The position numbers and the translations under genes are program-made. From an uncultured Saprospiraceae bacterium (GTDB lineage: Bacteria; Bacteroidota; Bacteroidia; Chitinophagales; Saprospiraceae), in the NCBI GenBank assembly GCA_937942435.1, contig CALDEM010000041.1, positions 1 through 64,000 of the forward strand: 64,000 nucleotides of DNA. The letters run 5' to 3'. Below the pieces are notes generated by a model. That model did not search any database and had not been told where the DNA came from. It saw only the letters and a program-made list of their open reading frames with translations. Below, one piece after another: positions 16,444-26,366 of this stretch. Position 1 is the stretch's first letter. Each line of letters starts with the position of its first letter.

Positions 16444-19400
16444 CTATCTCCGACTCCATCTCCCCAACCAATTATAAAGCACTGGTACAACAAGTAGTGT
16501 CAAGATAGTAGAAGAGACCATCCCGCCTATGATTGTCCAACATAATGGGGACCATTGATTAGTAGACTGAAGTGTGAGGGGCAACAAACCAAGGATGGTT
16601 GTCAGCGTAGTCAAGATGATTGGTTTGAACCTTCTTATGGATCCTTCTATGATAGCATCATTAAGTGCTATATCTTCTTCTGATCTTAATTGGTTAATAT
16701 AATCTACAAGTATGATTGAGTTATTGACTACTATACCTATGAGACTGATGAGACCAACAAAAGCAAAAAATGAAAAAGGCCAGCCAGTTAGGTACAAGGC
16801 AAATATGGATCCGCATGCTGCCAAAGGGATGGCAGAGAAAACGATGATCGGTTGCAGTACAGATCTAAATTGTAAAACCAAAACCGCAAAAATCCCTATT
16901 TGCGCAAGTATTAGAATAATACCCAAGCTACCAAAGGTAGCTTGTTGCTCCTCGTACTCTCCTCCGACTATATATTTGAACCCTGGTGGCCAATCTATCT
17001 TTTCTAATTCTACGATGACATCTTCTGTTCGAGCAAGCGCTTCATCTAGATTAATCACACTGGCGGTAACACCGACATATCTATCTCCATCATAATGAGA
17101 AAACTGTGCAGGACTCGAAGAAAAAGAAACCTTAGAGATGTGATGTAGCGGTACTGATCTACCTTGTCTATTAGTGATATAGATTTTATAAAAATCTTCT
17201 ATGCTTGGCGCTTCTTCAAACGGCATCCTGACGACGATCTTATACTCTTCGTCATCAGATAAAATCGTCTCATCTATAGTTAAGCCATTAAGACTAGCCC
17301 TAACTGTGCGATCAAAATCCAATTCATTGATACCTATCAGTCCCGCCTTCTCTTTGTCTAGGTCAAAGGTGAGTTCTGTTTTGTTACGGCTTAAGGGGTT
17401 TCTGATATTGATAACATCTGTGGTATTTTCTAATATCGTCTCTACTTTTACAGCCAAGCTCTTGAGCACATCGAGATCATCACCAAATATCCTTAGTTCT
17501 ATTGGAGCTGGGACAGGAGCTCCGTTTTTGAGCTCTTCGACAGTGATCTTTGCAGCGGGCCAATCTTTAAAATTATTACGTAACTGAGCGATAGTCTTAT
17601 AGAACGACTGTTGCTCCCAATTTTTAAGATTCACTAAGATCTGGCCATGTGATTTTATAAAGTTTCTCGGGATGCGATTATAATATATCTGAGGATTACC
17701 GTTTCCAACATTAGTGACATAGTCTGAGACAATATCCATAGTATCCAGCAGAGACTCTACATAATCAGTAGACCGACGTGTATACTGAAGACCTGTACCC
17801 TTAGGTCCATCTACGTCAATTAAAAGTATAGGCTTATCGGCTGTAGGAAAAAAGCTAACACCTACTTTTGGAAAGACAACTATAAAACTAAATACCGTAA
17901 CCACAAGAGCCACTCCAACAATCAACGGTCCAAAACGCAAAGAAAAATCCAGCACTGGTTTATACAATCCAAATGACAAATAATGAAAGACTTTATCCGC
18001 TAATGAAGGTTTACTAACCTTATCAGTCATAATCCAATTAGAAAGTATAGGAGAAAATGTCAGTGCTAAGATTAGAGATATCACAAGTGTAAAAATCACC
18101 GTAAGTGGCAGACTCATTAGGAAGAGACCTGCTCCTTCTCCCAACTGTGTAAGCGGAAAGAACGAGAGCAATGTTGTCACAGTACTACTTGCTATAGCAA
18201 GACCTACTTCTTCTGCTCCGGCGATGGACGCATCGCGCTTAGTCATACCTTCGCGCATCATACGCTTGATGTTTTCTATAACTACAATCCCATTGTCCAC
18301 TAGCAGACCAAGAGCTAGTACAAGAGCTGCTATACTTATCTGTTGCAGACCATATCCCGCACTACTCAATACTGATATGGCCAATATCACACATAGCGGT
18401 ATCAGCGTAATTATAATAATCGAAGCTCGCCACCCTAAAAACAATAATATAATAACACCTACTAAGGCAACACCTTGCAAGAGATTGACAAAAAAACTAT
18501 TGATTGTTTTTTCGACAGCGACGGCTTGCTCATATGTCGAATCCAAATGAACAGTTGCAGGAAGTGTCTTACTAAATTCTTCAATTACATTATTTGCGGC
18601 AGCGTTAACATCAAGTATATTATATCCATTTTTTAGTTTTGCTCCCACAAAGACGGCCTTTCTATTTTTATAAGTCCCCTCCCATAACACATCACCTTCT
18701 TTTATATTGACAGAGGCTATGTCTTTTAGATATACGACACGTCTGCCATCAGCAGCTACAATTGTGTTTCTAATCTCAGCAAGTTCTTTATAATCTCCTG
18801 TACTTTTTATAGAAAAGTTGAGGTCACCCAGATTTATATCTCCTCCAGGTATATTGACATTGTTAGCCGTTAGTGTACCGACTACCTGAGCTAAGTTGAT
18901 GTTTTGTGCGGACATCCGCTCATAGTCAACTGCTATCTCAATCTCATCTTCTTGTCCTGCATCTATATTGACAGAGCTGATACCATCGACTCCTTCTAAA
19001 CCATCCTCGAGGTCCTCAGCGATATTCATCAAGTTACGGTAGGACACATTTTCCGAAGAGAGAGATAAAACTTTAAAGTTGACGCGGTCGCCTGGCTTGA
19101 TTTGTTCTACATCAAATCTAACAATACCATCAGGCAGATCGCCGCGTACTCGATTGATCTCTCTGATGATCTCATCATACTTCTCATCGGGATCTATGTC
19201 ATAAGATGCGTTGATACTTATACGCCCTACACCTTCTCTTATCCCAGAAGAATAATGATCAACATCCTCTATCTCTTGAATCACTTCTTCAAGTGGATCA
19301 ACGATCAGTTTTTCTATATCTTCCGGACTTGTACCTGGGTAAACCGCCAAGATATTGTAGATTGGAAAATCCGCATGTGGATCTTCAGACCTCGGCATAT

Positions 19401-19491
19401 CTATAAATGATCGAACACTCAACACCACCATGATCAGTAGTACGATGAGTACAAACTGGGCATTGCGTATAGCGAGACGAGTGATCTTCAT
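16444..19491 (-). CDS. RND-family efflux pump, inner-membrane transporter
   Basis: Proton-driven resistance-nodulation-division pump of 1015 residues (AcrB/CzcA class size), third gene of a TolC-adaptor-pump operon. It has the duplicated layout: a transmembrane helix at each half's start, large periplasmic loops (about 35-330 and 550-850) and two six-helix bundles. The proton-relay region is visible as LALGLLVDNGIVVIENI in helix 4. Sequence around the N-terminus (YPGTSPEDIEKLIVDPLEE) is closer to the hydrophobe/amphiphile-efflux branch than to metal pumps. It lies 17 bases behind the adaptor gene. Substrate is unknown. Confidence 0.93.
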   Translation of the reverse strand: MKITRLAIRNAQFVLIVLLIMVVLSVRSFIDMPRSEDPHADFPIYNILAVYPGTSPEDIEKLIVDPLEEVIQEIEDVDHYSSGIREGVGRISINASYDIDPDEKYDEIIREINRVRGDLPDGIVRFDVEQIKPGDRVNFKVLSLSSENVSYRNLMNIAEDLEDGLEGVDGISSVNIDAGQEDEIEIAVDYERMSAQNINLAQVVGTLTANNVNIPGGDINLGDLNFSIKSTGDYKELAEIRNTIVAADGRRVVYLKDIASVNIKEGDVLWEGTYKNRKAVFVGAKLKNGYNILDVNAAANNVIEEFSKTLPATVHLDSTYEQAVAVEKTINSFFVNLLQGVALVGVIILLFLGWRASIIIITLIPLCVILAISVLSSAGYGLQQISIAALVLALGLLVDNGIVVIENIKRMMREGMTKRDASIAGAEEVGLAIASSTVTTLLSFFPLTQLGEGAGLFLMSLPLTVIFTLVISLILALTFSPILSNWIMTDKVSKPSLADKVFHYLSFGLYKPVLDFSLRFGPLIVGVALVVTVFSFIVVFPKVGVSFFPTADKPILLIDVDGPKGTGLQYTRRSTDYVESLLDTMDIVSDYVTNVGNGNPQIYYNRIPRNFIKSHGQILVNLKNWEQQSFYKTIAQLRNNFKDWPAAKITVEELKNGAPVPAPIELRIFGDDLDVLKSLAVKVETILENTTDVINIRNPLSRNKTELTFDLDKEKAGLIGINELDFDRTVRASLNGLTIDETILSDDEEYKIVVRMPFEEAPSIEDFYKIYITNRQGRSVPLHHISKVSFSSSPAQFSHYDGDRYVGVTASVINLDEALARTEDVIVELEKIDWPPGFKYIVGGEYEEQQATFGSLGIILILAQIGIFAVLVLQFRSVLQPIIVFSAIPLAACGSIFALYLTGWPFSFFAFVGLISLIGIVVNNSIILVDYINQLRSEEDIALNDAIIEGSIRRFKPIILTTLTTILGLLPLTLQSTNQWSPLCWTIIGGMVSSTILTLLVVPVLYNWLGRWSRR

Positions 19492-19508
19492 ATAGTCAGA
19501 TTCTAATC

Positions 19509-20588
19509 TTAGTTATTAAGTTCTTGATTCTGAATCTTGATGATCTGACCATCTTTTAGATATGCACTCCCAGCAGTTATTATTCTATCACTTTTTAATG
19601 ACTTACTATCCACCCAGACAAACTCATCCGCATAGCGCACTACCTTCAAGTTTTTTAAGACTGCAACTGTATCCGAGTCATCTGGTGTATAGATTTTGAC
19701 ATTGTCTCCTATGCCTTCCGTTATGCTCGTCATTGGTATTTTGACATATTGATTAGCTGATGATGGTTCAAGTACGACTTTTCCAATCATGCCGTTTCTA
19801 ACTCTTTTATTATTAGCTTCTATCGAGAGCTCAACTTCAAAAGTCCCTGTCATAGGATCTGCTGACTCTGCTATCCTACTCACTCGTGCTTTAAGCTCCT
19901 CTTCGGGAAATGCATCAAATGATATATAAGCCTTGGTACCATAGGTCACCAAAGGGATATCCTTGTCCGAGATATTGACCTTCATCACATAAGATTGGCC
20001 CTTAGAGGATGCTATGACAAATATCGGTTGCCCCGGAGATACCAGCTCATTTGGTTCTGCAAGTCTTCTTAAAAGTCGTCCTGATATAGGACTCACGATA
20101 CGTGAATATTGACGGTTATACCGAGCCACTTTCACATCTGCTTCTGTCACCTCAACCAACGTCGTCAAGTCTTGCACATTTTCAAGTGTAGCAACAGAGT
20201 CATTATACATGTTGGTGACTCGTTCCAGATCTCGTTGAGACTTGCTAAGGGCTCGCTCTGCTTTTAGTACTTGCGCATCTATCTCCTCAGTCCTAAGCGA
20301 GGCCAGCATCTTACCTTGTCTCACATAGTCGCCTTCTCTGGCTGTCATGCGTGATATGTAGCCGCCTGTCTTAAACGACAACTTAGTCTCTACATCGGAG
20401 GCTACCCTGCCTATAGCATAGATAGGTATGGCATCTGTAGTGGCCGTAAGCTCTTCTACAAAGACTGGTATATAGTTTTTCTTGATCAGCGAATCACTCA
20501 ACATCTCATCATAGTGCTTCTTACATCCTGTACAGATAAGTACAAGCGCTAAGACTAAAAGCATATAATACTGGATATATCTATTCAT
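19509..20588 (-). CDS. RND efflux periplasmic adaptor (membrane fusion protein), lipoprotein
   Basis: Adaptor of 359 residues linking the RND pump to the outer-membrane channel. The lipoprotein signal ends in CTGC (Cys22). Next come the biotinyl-lipoyl-like half (SFKTGGYISRMTAREGDYVRQGKML), an alpha-helical hairpin of roughly 70 residues rich in charged residues, and the second lipoyl half (IVSPISGRLLRRLAEPNELVSPGQPIF). A beta-barrel and membrane-proximal domain complete it. The ATG overlaps the TolC gene by eight bases, indicating translational coupling. Confidence 0.93.
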   Translation of the reverse strand: MNRYIQYYMLLVLALVLICTGCKKHYDEMLSDSLIKKNYIPVFVEELTATTDAIPIYAIGRVASDVETKLSFKTGGYISRMTAREGDYVRQGKMLASLRTEEIDAQVLKAERALSKSQRDLERVTNMYNDSVATLENVQDLTTLVEVTEADVKVARYNRQYSRIVSPISGRLLRRLAEPNELVSPGQPIFVIASSKGQSYVMKVNISDKDIPLVTYGTKAYISFDAFPEEELKARVSRIAESADPMTGTFEVELSIEANNKRVRNGMIGKVVLEPSSANQYVKIPMTSITEGIGDNVKIYTPDDSDTVAVLKNLKVVRYADEFVWVDSKSLKSDRIITAGSAYLKDGQIIKIQNQELNN

Positions 20589-21945
20589 AAGTGATTCTTC
20601 TTAGATCGGCCTCTGCTATTAATATGTCTATACCTACAAGCACCTTGTTCAGCTGACTTGAGGTTAGTCTACTTTGAGCTGTCAGCAGTTCTATCAATAG
20701 TGCTCTATCATTGCGATATCGCTTGTCTATCGCTTCATAACTGGTTCTCGCAGCTCTGATGGCAGCTTCTTCTGCATCCAACTTTGTATATAAGGATCGT
20801 AGATTATGATAAGCTTGAGCTACTTGAAGTGTGATCTGTTGTTGTGCGATCTGTGTCTGGATTTGGTTTTCCTCTTTGTTGATCTGTATCTCTTCAAGCT
20901 GTTTTTTTCTTAAGCCTCCATCCAATATTTTCCAACCAAGATTGAGTCCTACTGTATAAAGAGGGCCTCCATCATCAAATGAAAACTCTTGGACCTGCAT
21001 ACCTATAGCACCGCGCACTCCAAGTGTTGGCTGGTTACTTTCATCTATCCTTTTCTCATTGAGCGTATTGACCTGGCCTGCTAAGGTCAGTTTTTTGAAC
21101 TCTGGCCGCTGAGCAAGCGCTTGACTTGTCAATGCCTTAAAGTTATAAGGCGTACGCAGTTGATCAGTAAAAAGAGCGGTATCTATCTCAATGTCTTGTT
21201 CAAGATCTTGATAGAGTAAAGTGTTGAATAATATTTTTGAAAGCACCTGCTGTTCTTTTAATCCTTCAACTTGACTATTGAGTAATGATATTTGATACTC
21301 TACGTCACTGATGACATCAGGCGTTGCCTTATCGTACTTGATTAGCTTTTTGTTGAACACAAGCACATCGTCAAGAAGTGCAAGGTTTTGGGATAGTATC
21401 TTTAGACCCTGCTCAGCTTTGATATAGTTAAAGTATGCCTGCTTTACTTGAAATGTGAGTTCGTTCCTTTGTTCTTGTCGGTCTACTTCACTCATCTGAA
21501 GTAGTGCCTGCTGGATCTTTACATTATATTTTATGGCACTATTGAGTAAGGGTTTACTGACAGACAGATTGGCATCTATAAAGTTGTTAGGCGTGAGTTG
21601 TGTTTCGACATTTTCAAGATCTGTTGGAAACTCTTCAGTACCAGTAAGCTGATTAAGCGTCCCGTAAGCTGGATTAAATAGATCACCTATAGGAAACAAT
21701 AAGGTTCTTCCTCCTTCAGCCAATAGATAGGATGCGTTAAAGTCAACATTAGGACTCCATAACTTTTTAGCTTGATCAACTTTAGATGCTTGTTTTGCTT
21801 CTTGCAAGTTGATACTTTTAAAGATCAGATTATTAGCTAATGCTTGCTCTACATACTGATCAAGAATAGCACTATTCTGGCTTTGCACCCCGAAGCAAAG
21901 AAGCATGGTTATAGCTGTGATTATTGATGTAAAGTATCTGCTCAT
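20581..21945 (-). CDS. TolC-family outer-membrane efflux channel
   Basis: Outer-membrane factor of 454 residues with a cleavable signal peptide (FGVQSQNS). Two repeats of long coiled-coil helices are evident, rich in Gln, Leu, Lys and Glu (for example QEQRNELTFQVKQAYFNYIKAEQGL, about residues 155-178), interspersed with short beta segments. It forms the exit duct of the pump encoded by the next two genes. It is the first gene of the operon, and its start lies 109 bases beyond the stop of the LytTR regulator gene, so this system may be regulated by that pair. Confidence 0.92.
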   Translation of the reverse strand: MSRYFTSIITAITMLLCFGVQSQNSAILDQYVEQALANNLIFKSINLQEAKQASKVDQAKKLWSPNVDFNASYLLAEGGRTLLFPIGDLFNPAYGTLNQLTGTEEFPTDLENVETQLTPNNFIDANLSVSKPLLNSAIKYNVKIQQALLQMSEVDRQEQRNELTFQVKQAYFNYIKAEQGLKILSQNLALLDDVLVFNKKLIKYDKATPDVISDVEYQISLLNSQVEGLKEQQVLSKILFNTLLYQDLEQDIEIDTALFTDQLRTPYNFKALTSQALAQRPEFKKLTLAGQVNTLNEKRIDESNQPTLGVRGAIGMQVQEFSFDDGGPLYTVGLNLGWKILDGGLRKKQLEEIQINKEENQIQTQIAQQQITLQVAQAYHNLRSLYTKLDAEEAAIRAARTSYEAIDKRYRNDRALLIELLTAQSRLTSSQLNKVLVGIDILIAEADLRRITYE

Positions 21946-22054
21946 GTAATCAGTGACCTAAAGATCAACAAATTTGATCTTAAGACGAACGACATATCGA
22001 CTGAACCATCTAATTATTAGATTGGATGTACTAAGTTTTGTCAGCTCCTTGTCA

Positions 22055-22816
22055 TCACTCGTCCATCCATTCCTTAAACTCCATCATTCTCTTTCTACTC
22101 ACTACAAAATCTGTAGATGCGGAAGACTTTGGTATCAGTTGTAGTTTAAGTCGTTGATTGAGAAATGGATGTATCTGTGAGACTGCATCGCTATTGACGA
22201 TCTGACTCCTATTGATCTGAAAGAAGTCATTTTGATCCAGCTCATCATAGAGTTGCTCTACTGTCTTGGAGTAGATATACCTTGCACCGTTAAAGGTATG
22301 TAAGAAGGTCATGCTGTCTTCTGATGCGACATAGGCGATATCTCTCACATTGACATACTCGAAGTGACCACCTTTCTTAACCAAACAGCGGTTCTTTTTT
22401 TTCTTATTGAGCTGGCTCATCATCTTATGGAGCACATCTGATGTATCAGTCTGAGCTCCTTTAAACAAGCTTTGATATTTATCTAAAGCTGAGATCAAAT
22501 CATCTCTATGAATAGGCTTGAGTAGATAATCTACACTATGCACTTTAAATGCTTCAATGGCATACTGATCGTAAGCAGTCGTAAATATAATGGGCTTCTT
22601 AAGTGACACATGATTGAAGATCTCAAAGCTCAATCCATCGGCTATCTGTATGTCCATAAAGATGAGTTCATAGTCATCATTACTTTGAAAAAAGTTAACT
22701 GCCGACTTTACACTTTCGAGATGCACCACTATCTCCACATCTTCAACAATCTTACGCAACGATGACGCTAGATACTCAAAAGCATTGATCTCATCCTCAA
22801 TAATAACAACCTTCAT
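22055..22816 (-). CDS. LytTR-family response regulator
   Basis: Response regulator of 253 residues. The receiver domain (1 to about 120) has the acidic pocket at E7-D8, the phosphoacceptor D55 in LIFMDIQ, T79/T80 and K100 in LLKP. A basic linker is followed by a LytTR DNA-binding domain (about 140-250) with the FFQINRSQIVN motif. It lies 38 bases behind the sensor kinase gene, its cognate partner. Downstream in the same direction is the RND efflux operon, a likely target. Confidence 0.93.
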   Translation of the reverse strand: MKVVIIEDEINAFEYLASSLRKIVEDVEIVVHLESVKSAVNFFQSNDDYELIFMDIQIADGLSFEIFNHVSLKKPIIFTTAYDQYAIEAFKVHSVDYLLKPIHRDDLISALDKYQSLFKGAQTDTSDVLHKMMSQLNKKKKNRCLVKKGGHFEYVNVRDIAYVASEDSMTFLHTFNGARYIYSKTVEQLYDELDQNDFFQINRSQIVNSDAVSQIHPFLNQRLKLQLIPKSSASTDFVVSRKRMMEFKEWMDE

Positions 22817-22854
22817 ATATTCTAATTATAAAAGTGCTTTTGCAAATTACCTTT

Positions 22855-23922
22855 CTAAATACTAATAGTTGGTAGCGCAACTTGAAAGCGCTCGACATCA
22901 TCAATAATTTTGATCGGCCGATCAGTAAAATATTTGAATCTACTTTTGATATTCTCCAGTCCCATGCCTGTTGAAGAGACAGAATTGAGTTTACGCTGCA
23001 CGTTGTTAGACACCACCAGCTCTCCTTCATGCTCATTGAGCTCTATTTCAATATTAAGTGGTGATTCTCTTGACATTACGTTATGCTTAACGGCATTCTC
23101 GATGAGCAGTTGAAGACTAAGAGGTGGCACCTTTTGATCTTCTCCACCTTGCACATTGATCTTCACATCTAACGCATCTTTAAACCGCTCATGTAACAGA
23201 TCTACAAAAAGATGAGCAAACTCAATCTCCTTATGCAAAGGAATCAACTTCTCTTCCTTCACCCCCACAGCATAGCGATAGAATTTTGACAATTTAGAAA
23301 GATAGTTCATGGCGGCTTCTTGATCATTAGGGATCAGGTTCATTAAGGTATTCAGACTATTAAATAGAAAGTGTGGATTAATTTGATTCCGTAGATTGCT
23401 TAACTCTGTATTGACATGTTGTGTTTCCAGCCGTTCTCTTTCGACTAAGGCATTAGTATATTGCTTAAAGTAATAGATGGCTTCGTATATCGCTATGATT
23501 AAAAATGAAGGCAAGAATATGCTAATCAAAGTTTGTATGCGATCGGGCATGCCATGGATAGGTACAGCGCAAAAATGCATGATGAGATGTGTGATTCCTG
23601 CAAAAACATTTTTTAATAAAGGTGCCGAGATCACCATAACTATTATGGTGTACGTGATTCTCTTTTGGGCCTGAGATGTCAGCGGGAACTTCTTTCGTGA
23701 CCAGATGATCAAGGCTCTATAAAAGAACCAAAATCCAGTTGTAAACAGTAGTGATTCGGGCACCTGATGAGACCAATAACCTACATATGCACCTCCTTCA
23801 CTATGGGCAGAAAGATCTAACATTAGTGGTATCAGCATTGCAATCAAAGGGATGCCAAATAGCATCAACTTTCTATCGTCAAATGCTAAATACTGGAGAC
23901 AGGGTTTGAAACAATTAAACAT
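22855..23922 (-). CDS. LytS/YehU-type sensor histidine kinase
   Basis: Inner-membrane kinase of 355 residues with several hydrophobic segments in the first 155 residues and no large extracellular sensor. After a coiled stretch comes the His-kinase box NQINPHFLFNSLNTL with phosphoacceptor His184. The C-terminal ATPase domain shows an N box (IENAVKHNVM) and a G box (GMGLENIKSRF). The family typically signals to LytTR regulators, and one follows directly. The stimulus is not evident. Confidence 0.92.
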   Translation of the reverse strand: MFNCFKPCLQYLAFDDRKLMLFGIPLIAMLIPLMLDLSAHSEGGAYVGYWSHQVPESLLFTTGFWFFYRALIIWSRKKFPLTSQAQKRITYTIIVMVISAPLLKNVFAGITHLIMHFCAVPIHGMPDRIQTLISIFLPSFLIIAIYEAIYYFKQYTNALVERERLETQHVNTELSNLRNQINPHFLFNSLNTLMNLIPNDQEAAMNYLSKLSKFYRYAVGVKEEKLIPLHKEIEFAHLFVDLLHERFKDALDVKINVQGGEDQKVPPLSLQLLIENAVKHNVMSRESPLNIEIELNEHEGELVVSNNVQRKLNSVSSTGMGLENIKSRFKYFTDRPIKIIDDVERFQVALPTISI

Positions 23923-23960
23923 ATCAGCAAGTTATGACATAATCAATGACTTCGTGGGCG

Positions 23961-23996
23961 AAACAACAAAAACGAAGAGCACCTCTGTGCCCTTCG
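23961..23996 (-). terminator. Rho-independent terminator of the TonB-domain gene
   Basis: CGAAG-A-GCAC and GTGC-C-CTTCG pair around a CTCT loop with one mismatch. On the minus strand the stem is followed by TTTTTGTTGTTT. It lies 48 bases beyond the stop of the small TonB-domain gene and just before the sensor kinase start, isolating the two transcripts. Confidence 0.75.
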
Positions 23997-24043
23997 CTTA
24001 TCGATCAATCGATTCACTAACAAATTACTTTCCTATTAGGCTC

Positions 24044-24466
24044 TTATAGTCTAAAGACTATAGGCATTTCAATAGTTTGTTTTTTAGGTAGTCCATTAAC
24101 AACCACAGGTGATACTTTTTCTAAAGATGACAAGGTCGTTAAGATGGCTTCACTAACCGTTGGATTAGAAGATTCTTTGATATGGTAAGTGATTACATCT
24201 CCGTTTTTATCTACAACTACGTGGAGCATCACTTTGTGTTCATTAGTATATCCAAATTGTCCAAATGGAAAAGCTGTGCGATCTGAGATATACTTCGCGA
24301 TCTCACTTATCGCAGACTTATCTATCCTGAGGTTATCATCCTCGCTCTCTATAACTTCACTTTTCTCGGCATGATTAGTTGCTACGTATGTTACTGTTTG
24401 TGCAGATGCTCCTAAGGATACAGATATAGTTAGCATCAGTATTAATGAGTATTCTAGGTATTTCAT
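24044..24466 (-). CDS. Small secreted TonB C-terminal-domain-like protein
   Basis: Protein of 140 residues with a signal peptide ending at ASAQ. The remainder resembles the C-terminal domain of TonB-family energy transducers in Bacteroidota: VMLHVVVDKNGDVITYHI, then SEAILTTLSSLEKVSPVVVNGLPKKQTIEMPIVFRL, where full-length proteins have a similar Trp/Pro-rich strand. No transmembrane anchor or proline-rich spacer is present, so it cannot span the periplasm as TonB does. A regulatory or envelope-binding role is possible. It stands alone with its own terminator. Confidence 0.7.
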   Translation of the reverse strand: MKYLEYSLILMLTISVSLGASAQTVTYVATNHAEKSEVIESEDDNLRIDKSAISEIAKYISDRTAFPFGQFGYTNEHKVMLHVVVDKNGDVITYHIKESSNPTVSEAILTTLSSLEKVSPVVVNGLPKKQTIEMPIVFRL

Positions 24467-24693
24467 GATTAAAACTTTAATGTGATTAAATAAACAATTC
24501 TTGATTTCTGATTCAATTCAAATATGCAGACAGAATCATATGATTTGAAAGGACAGAACGTCCAACCATCTATTTATTAAGTTGAAGTACATATACAGTT
24601 GCTACCACTCACTTTCTCAAAATTGAAAGCATCCATTACTCACATGGTTAAAGAATAGTGTAATTTGCTCTCACTTTATAAAATCTTATTACT

Positions 24694-25563
24694 ATGAAAA
24701 AAGGCTTACTCATTTTACTCTTGACCTGCTGCTCATCCTCCATGACTTTTGCTCAGACAGACAACCAAGAGACTGCCGTGATCGGAGTTGTCAAAAAGTT
24801 ATTTGATGGCATGAGGGCTGGCGATAGCACGATGGTGCAAGACTTATTTGCCGAAAGGGCGACCCTCTCGAGTATCATAAAAAATAACGAGGGCAAGATC
24901 ATGAAGCACACAAATGATGCATCTGGTTTTATAACTGCTATCGGTACACCACATGATGAGATCTGGGATGAGCAGATATGGTCTTACGATGTCAAGATAG
25001 ATGGCCTGATGGCAAATGCCTGGACAGAATATACATTTTACAGAGGTGATCAACTTAGTCACTGCGGTGTCAACTCTTTTGAACTCATCCATCTTAATGA
25101 AGGCTGGCGCATCAGTGCCATAACGGATACAAGAAGGAGAAAGGACTGTAAGACGGATCCTGTAAAGGACATTAACCAACTGATGGTGGCTTGGCACAAA
25201 GCTGCTGCTACGGCTGATGAGGACATATTCTTTGGGAGTATGACGGCTGATGGTATCTATATCGGTACAGATGCGACTGAAAGATGGACAAGAGACGAGA
25301 TGAAGGAGTGGTCTAAGCCATACTTCGACAAAGAGTCCGCTTGGTCATTCTCAACTAAATCAAGAAATGTCGATGTATCTGAAGACGGACAGATAGCTTG
25401 GTTTGATGAACTACTAGATACTTGGATGGGAGACTGTCGTGCAAGTGGAGTTGTGAAGCGCACGAAAGATGGCTGGAAAATAGCTCACTATCACCTATCT
25501 ATAGCAGTACCTAATGATCAAGTAGACGGCTATCTTGACCTAATCGGAAAACCAAGAAAATAA
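24694..25563 (+). CDS. Secreted protein with two NTF2-like (SnoaL/DUF4440) domains
   Basis: Protein of 289 residues with a signal peptide (MTFAQ cleavage). Two cone-shaped NTF2-like domains seem to be present. The first, about 26-150, begins IGVVKKLFDGMRAGDSTMVQDLF. The second, about 160-275, begins INQLMVAWHKAAATADEDIFF, with the family's WFDE and KRTKDGWKIAHYH strands. Such domains bind small hydrophobic ligands or act as isomerase-like enzymes, but members of this type are mostly uncharacterised. Its stop overlaps the next start as TAATG, so the two are translationally coupled. Confidence 0.78.
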   Translation: MKKGLLILLLTCCSSSMTFAQTDNQETAVIGVVKKLFDGMRAGDSTMVQDLFAERATLSSIIKNNEGKIMKHTNDASGFITAIGTPHDEIWDEQIWSYDVKIDGLMANAWTEYTFYRGDQLSHCGVNSFELIHLNEGWRISAITDTRRRKDCKTDPVKDINQLMVAWHKAAATADEDIFFGSMTADGIYIGTDATERWTRDEMKEWSKPYFDKESAWSFSTKSRNVDVSEDGQIAWFDELLDTWMGDCRASGVVKRTKDGWKIAHYHLSIAVPNDQVDGYLDLIGKPRK

Positions 25564-26366
25564 TGGTCAGGCTACCTACTGTTGTCATCATAGGTGCTGG
25601 CAACTTAGCATATCACCTTGCGCTTAACATACATCAAAGTCAAGTCAAGCTGCTGCAAGTCTACAATCGATCAAGACGAGGTCTATCTAAGATCAAAAAG
25701 AACACGGGGGTAGAAACTTCTTCATCACTTAACAAGCTCAATAGAGGAGCGGACATATATATCATAGCCGTCTCAGATGATGCAATCAGAGAAACGGCCA
25801 GCGCTATAACCCATCTGATATCTAAAGATGCTATCATCGCTCACACCTCTGGTAGCGTATCTATAGATGTGCTCAACAACTTGAGGGCCGAGTTGTGTTA
25901 TGGGGCATTCTATCCCTTACAGAGTTTTAAAAAAGAACGTGATATAGATCTGCGTAAAGTGCCCATCTTCCTAAGTAGTCATCAGCCCAAGACGCTCAAA
26001 CAACTATCAGTAGTGGCTCGTGAGATCTCCGACAAGGTGGTGATCATACCTGATGAAGAGAGATCTAAACTACATATACCCGCTGTGTATGTCAACAACT
26101 TTGTCAATCACATGTATACAATAGCATCGGACTATTGTACAAAAGAGAATCTGCAGATAGACCACTTATATCCACTGATGAAAGAAACCTTGGAGAGGAT
26201 CTTTGACAATAATAAACCACAAGACATGCAGACTGGGCCAGCGATCAGAGGAGATAAAGCAACCATCAGGAACCATAAGAAGTTGCTAAAAGATCATCCT
26301 GACCAACTACCTTTGTATCATTATCTGACAAAAGCAATCACTCGTTACTACGATGAGAATAACTAA
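25563..26366 (+). CDS. DUF2520-type Rossmann dehydrogenase-like protein
   Basis: Cytoplasmic protein of 267 residues with an N-terminal Rossmann fold (IIGAGNLAYHLALNI, residues 9-23) and a mostly helical C-terminal domain (from about 150, with the VNNFVNHMYTIA helix). This is the layout of proteins annotated as DUF2520 or F420-dependent NADP oxidoreductase-like, related to pyrroline-5-carboxylate reductase and 6-phosphogluconate dehydrogenase folds. The substrate is unknown. It overlaps the preceding gene by one base and the next by 14, so all three are one transcription unit. In other Bacteroidota this protein is often beside a KdsC-like HAD phosphatase; here it is not. Confidence 0.8.
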   Translation: MVRLPTVVIIGAGNLAYHLALNIHQSQVKLLQVYNRSRRGLSKIKKNTGVETSSSLNKLNRGADIYIIAVSDDAIRETASAITHLISKDAIIAHTSGSVSIDVLNNLRAELCYGAFYPLQSFKKERDIDLRKVPIFLSSHQPKTLKQLSVVAREISDKVVIIPDEERSKLHIPAVYVNNFVNHMYTIASDYCTKENLQIDHLYPLMKETLERIFDNNKPQDMQTGPAIRGDKATIRNHKKLLKDHPDQLPLYHYLTKAITRYYDENN

